Source of the DNA: Alphaproteobacteria bacterium
GTDB taxonomy: Bacteria > Pseudomonadota > Alphaproteobacteria > UBA7887
DNA: 23,448 nucleotides
Reading direction: 5' to 3'
Assembly: GCA_028289725.1 (NCBI GenBank)
Contig: JANQOH010000235.1
Span: 1 to 23,448 of the forward strand
Below, in pieces: positions 21,175 to 23,448 of the stretch; position 1 is the stretch's first letter; every line of letters starts with the position of its first letter. The position numbers and the translations under genes are program-made. A model generated the notes under the pieces. The model did no database searches and was not told where the DNA came from. It saw nothing but the letters and a program-made list of their open reading frames with translations.

Positions 21175-22128
21175 TTGTCCTACTACGTACTTATCGATGA
21201 CGAGCAGGTCGGCCCGCTGGAGTTTGGCGCCGTTGCGGAAATGGTTGAGCGGGGCGCGGTGGTAGCGGAGACGCTGGGTTGGACCGGCGGCATGGCGGAT
21301 TGGGAACCTGTGTCGAAAATCCCGGCGCTCGCCTCTTTGTTCGATGCGCCGCGTGCGCCGGTGTCGCCGCAGCGCCCGGCCGCCCCCGGACAAGAACAGC
21401 CGTTGGATATCGAGCTTGTGTTCAACACCGCCGTTGGTGCGTTCAAGAACCAGTTCGGCGCAACATTCTTGGTATCGCTGCTGTACAATTTGGTCTCAAG
21501 CGGCATTTTGGTGCTGATTTTCGGCATGGCGGTGGTCGCCGGCATCACCGCCGAGGGCGACGATTCCAGTACGCCGTTCATGCGGTTTAGCCTGATCGGC
21601 GTCGTGCTGATGATGGTGGTGATGCCGATCCTGTATGGCGGCTTGTCGACCGCCATGCTCAGTTTGGTGCGCGGTGAGCCGGTTCGTCCCGGCCAATTGC
21701 TTGCCGGCCTTTCACGCGGCCTGACCCTGGTTTTGTTTTGGCTGATCTACGCCATCGCCTGTTCGATCGGTATGCTGTTCTTGGTGTTTCCTGGGCTGCT
21801 GATCGCGGCGAGCTTCATGCTGACCCCGTTTGTCATCATGGAAAGCCAGCTCGGAACCATCGAGGCGATGAAAGCCGGCTATCGCGCGACGCTGAGCCTT
21901 GGCTGGTGGCGGTGCGTGTTCTTGCTGGCGGTGTTGTTGATCGCCCTTTTCGTCGTCAGTCTGATCACCGACTTGATTGTTCGCAGCCTTGGGAGTCCCT
22001 TGGCGACGTTCGTAGTGACGCTCTTGGTGAACAGCCTGGTGACGGTCGTGATGGTCGCAAGCCTAGCCGCGGCCTACGAGCAAGCGCGGGTCAATCGGGA
22101 AAATGCCGCGGTGGGCGGGTCCGATTAA
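21175..22128 (+). CDS. GYF_2 (DUF4339) domain-polytopic membrane protein, copy 2
   Basis: A 317-residue paralogue of the preceding gene. It starts at TTG 21175, with GGGAAAAGG upstream, so the protein begins with the domain itself: YYVLIDDEQVGPLEFGAV and TLGWTGGMADWEPV in residues 3-50. A short Pro/Ala linker (about 60-78) precedes a membrane domain of about six helices. The cytosolic-side motif GTIEAMKAGYRATLSLGWWR aligns with the first copy. The 30-bp gap suggests one transcript. Its TAA (22126-22128) overlaps the stop codon of the convergent ABC transporter gene within the tetramer TTAA, leaving no intergenic space for a terminator. Confidence 0.84.
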   Translation: MSYYVLIDDEQVGPLEFGAVAEMVERGAVVAETLGWTGGMADWEPVSKIPALASLFDAPRAPVSPQRPAAPGQEQPLDIELVFNTAVGAFKNQFGATFLVSLLYNLVSSGILVLIFGMAVVAGITAEGDDSSTPFMRFSLIGVVLMMVVMPILYGGLSTAMLSLVRGEPVRPGQLLAGLSRGLTLVLFWLIYAIACSIGMLFLVFPGLLIAASFMLTPFVIMESQLGTIEAMKAGYRATLSLGWWRCVFLLAVLLIALFVVSLITDLIVRSLGSPLATFVVTLLVNSLVTVVMVASLAAAYEQARVNRENAAVGGSD

Positions 22129-23448
22129 GTCGAAACCGCGTCGGTCTCAACCGCTTTGATTTCAAACGCCGCGGCCATCAAGGCGCGCGTATAGTCGGTT
22201 TGCGGATCTTCGAAGACCGACTGCGCGGGCCCTTGCTCGACCACCTTGCCTTGGCGCAACACGATCACTTCGTTGGCGAGCGCTCGCACGACGCGCAAAT
22301 CGTGACTGATAAACAAAAAACCGAGCCGGTGGCGTTCCTGCAAATCGCGCAGCAAATCGACGATTTGCGCCTGCACGGTCATATCGAGCGCGCTGGTCGG
22401 TTCGTCGAGCATCAGGAAGCGCGGTTTGAGAACGAGGGCGCGCGCGATGGCGATGCGCTGGCGCTGACCGCCTGAAAATTCGTGCGGGTATCGGTCCATC
22501 GTGTCGGGCTCGATACCGACTTCATGGAGCGCGGCCGCGACAAGCTGACGGCGCTCGTCATATGTATCGCCGATGCCGTGTACCAGCATGCCTTCCTCGA
22601 CGATTTGGAACACGGATAGGCGTGGGCTGAGAGAGCTGAACGGGTCCTGGAACACCACCTGCATTTCGCGCCGCAGCGGCCGCAGTTCCTTGTTCTTCAA
22701 TCCGTCGATTGTCCGCCCTTCGAAGCGGATCGGCCCGTCGGAGGAAATCAATCGCAGCAATGCCATGCCGAGGGTGGTTTTGCCGGATCCCGATTCACCG
22801 ACGACACCAACGGTCTGGCCCTCGCGCACAGTCACCGAAATACCGTCGACGGCCTTGATATGCCCCACCGTGCGGCGCATGACGCCACGGCGAATCGGAA
22901 ACCAGACCTTGAGGTCGTCCGTGTGCATCACCTCCGGCGCCGCCCTATTGGCCGGGGGCGGCTTGGCGGTTGGCTCCGCCGCCAACAGTTTTTGGGTATA
23001 AGGGTGCTGCGCATTTTCGTAGACCTGCGCGGTTGGTCCATTTTCGACCAATTCGCCTTCTGTCATGACATAAACGCGGTCGGCGACATTACGCACGATC
23101 GTCAAGTCGTGGGTGATCAGCAAGATCGCCATGCCAAGATCGCGCTGCAAATCCCTGAGCAAGGCAAGGATTTGCGCCTGCACGGTCACATCGAGCGCGG
23201 TGGTCGGTTCGTCCGCAATCAGAAGATCGGGTTCGTTGGCAAGCGCCATCGCAATCATCACGCGTTGTCGCTGGCCGCCTGACAGTTGATGCGGCCACGA
23301 TTTGAGCCGCGTCTCGGCATCGCGGATGCGCACCAGCTCCAACAGCTCGATACACCGCGCGCGCGCCGCCCCGGCGCTCAAGCCCTTGTGCAGCATGAGC
23401 GTTTCCGTGATCTGCTTCTCAACCGTGTGCAGCGGATTGAGCGATGTC
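22125..23448 (-). CDS. Dual-ATPase peptide/nickel-type ABC transporter protein (5' end outside the window)
   Basis: The frame is open to the window edge; bases upstream of the internal ATG at 23396 still read as family sequence (TSLNPLHTVEKQITETL), so the gene continues outside. It is a fusion of two DppD/DppF-type ATPases, as in YejF. The first domain, missing its Walker A here, has LSGGQRQRV, LLIADEPTTALD and ITHD, then the oligopeptide-family tail with QHPYTQKLLAAEP. The second domain is complete: Walker A GESGSGKT, Q-loop VFQDPFSSLSP, signature FSGGQRQRI, Walker B LMLDEPTSALD and ISHDL. It should power uptake of peptides or a similar solute through membrane partners encoded outside the window. 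Confidence 0.94.
   Translation of the reverse strand, partial: TSLNPLHTVEKQITETLMLHKGLSAGAARARCIELLELVRIRDAETRLKSWPHQLSGGQRQRVMIAMALANEPDLLIADEPTTALDVTVQAQILALLRDLQRDLGMAILLITHDLTIVRNVADRVYVMTEGELVENGPTAQVYENAQHPYTQKLLAAEPTAKPPPANRAAPEVMHTDDLKVWFPIRRGVMRRTVGHIKAVDGISVTVREGQTVGVVGESGSGKTTLGMALLRLISSDGPIRFEGRTIDGLKNKELRPLRREMQVVFQDPFSSLSPRLSVFQIVEEGMLVHGIGDTYDERRQLVAAALHEVGIEPDTMDRYPHEFSGGQRQRIAIARALVLKPRFLMLDEPTSALDMTVQAQIVDLLRDLQERHRLGFLFISHDLRVVRALANEVIVLRQGKVVEQGPAQSVFEDPQTDYTRALMAAAFEIKAVETDAVST

Noticed and set aside
1..23448. Mobile element, prophage, CRISPR or defence system in the window
   Set aside because: No transposase, integrase, phage or Cas gene, no terminal inverted repeats with target duplications, and no regularly spaced direct repeats were found.

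Overview
The window is GC-rich, densely coded chromosomal DNA that looks alphaproteobacterial. The basis is the protein families present (FCD-type GntR, GhrA-type dehydrogenase starting MALLF, YbjN protein, stand-alone acyl-CoA mutase subunits with a MeaB GTPase), the frequent GTG/TTG starts and the ATGA gene overlaps. The lineage is an inference; there is no rRNA or other marker. I see no tRNA, CRISPR array, transposase, integrase or phage gene.

Layout. 1-6.1 kb is an acyl/organic-acid catabolism neighbourhood: a group-D flavin monooxygenase-like protein and a Rid-family protein (+), then convergently a three-gene minus-strand set (3-hydroxyisobutyrate-dehydrogenase-like reductase, CaiB/BaiF CoA-transferase, MaoC hydratase), followed on the plus strand by a two-repeat alpha/beta-barrel protein and an exported SoxYZ-like carrier. 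6.2-9 kb is one large NDP-forming acyl-CoA synthetase fused to a GNAT acetyltransferase. 9.0-11.2 kb is an OmpR-type response regulator and histidine kinase pair. 11.23-11.57 kb has no gene but holds a candidate structured RNA ending in a strong intrinsic terminator. 11.6-13.5 kb has an M17 aminopeptidase and a MarR regulator.

13.6-18.5 kb (minus strand) is the most interesting part: a GhrA-like 2-hydroxyacid dehydrogenase, then a tightly coupled four-gene unit of GntR regulator, B12-binding small mutase subunit, MeaB-type GTPase and mutase large subunit. The large subunit carries Ile99, Asp126 and Gln217 where methylmalonyl-CoA mutase has Tyr89, Ala116 and Arg207. This is the residue set of 2-hydroxyisobutyryl-CoA mutase (HcmAB), so the unit probably handles a 2-hydroxyacyl-CoA, not methylmalonyl-CoA. 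A near-perfect 19-bp inverted repeat lies 20 bp upstream of the GntR start and is the likely operator. A degenerate second copy of the mutase gene's 3' end lies antisense under the end of the MarR gene.

18.7-22.1 kb (plus strand) is a set of envelope or membrane proteins: a YbjN-domain secreted protein, an AT-richer six-TM orphan, and two tandem paralogues with an N-terminal GYF_2 domain and a polytopic membrane domain. The window ends inside a minus-strand double-ATPase peptide ABC transporter gene, whose stop codon overlaps the stop codon of the last plus-strand gene.

Possible joint function (inference): the CoA-transferase or acyl-CoA synthetase could activate hydroxy acids, the B12 mutase would move a hydroxylated branch, and the MaoC and dehydrogenase genes could process the products. 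Only the GntR-mutase-MeaB unit is physically tight enough to be called one system.
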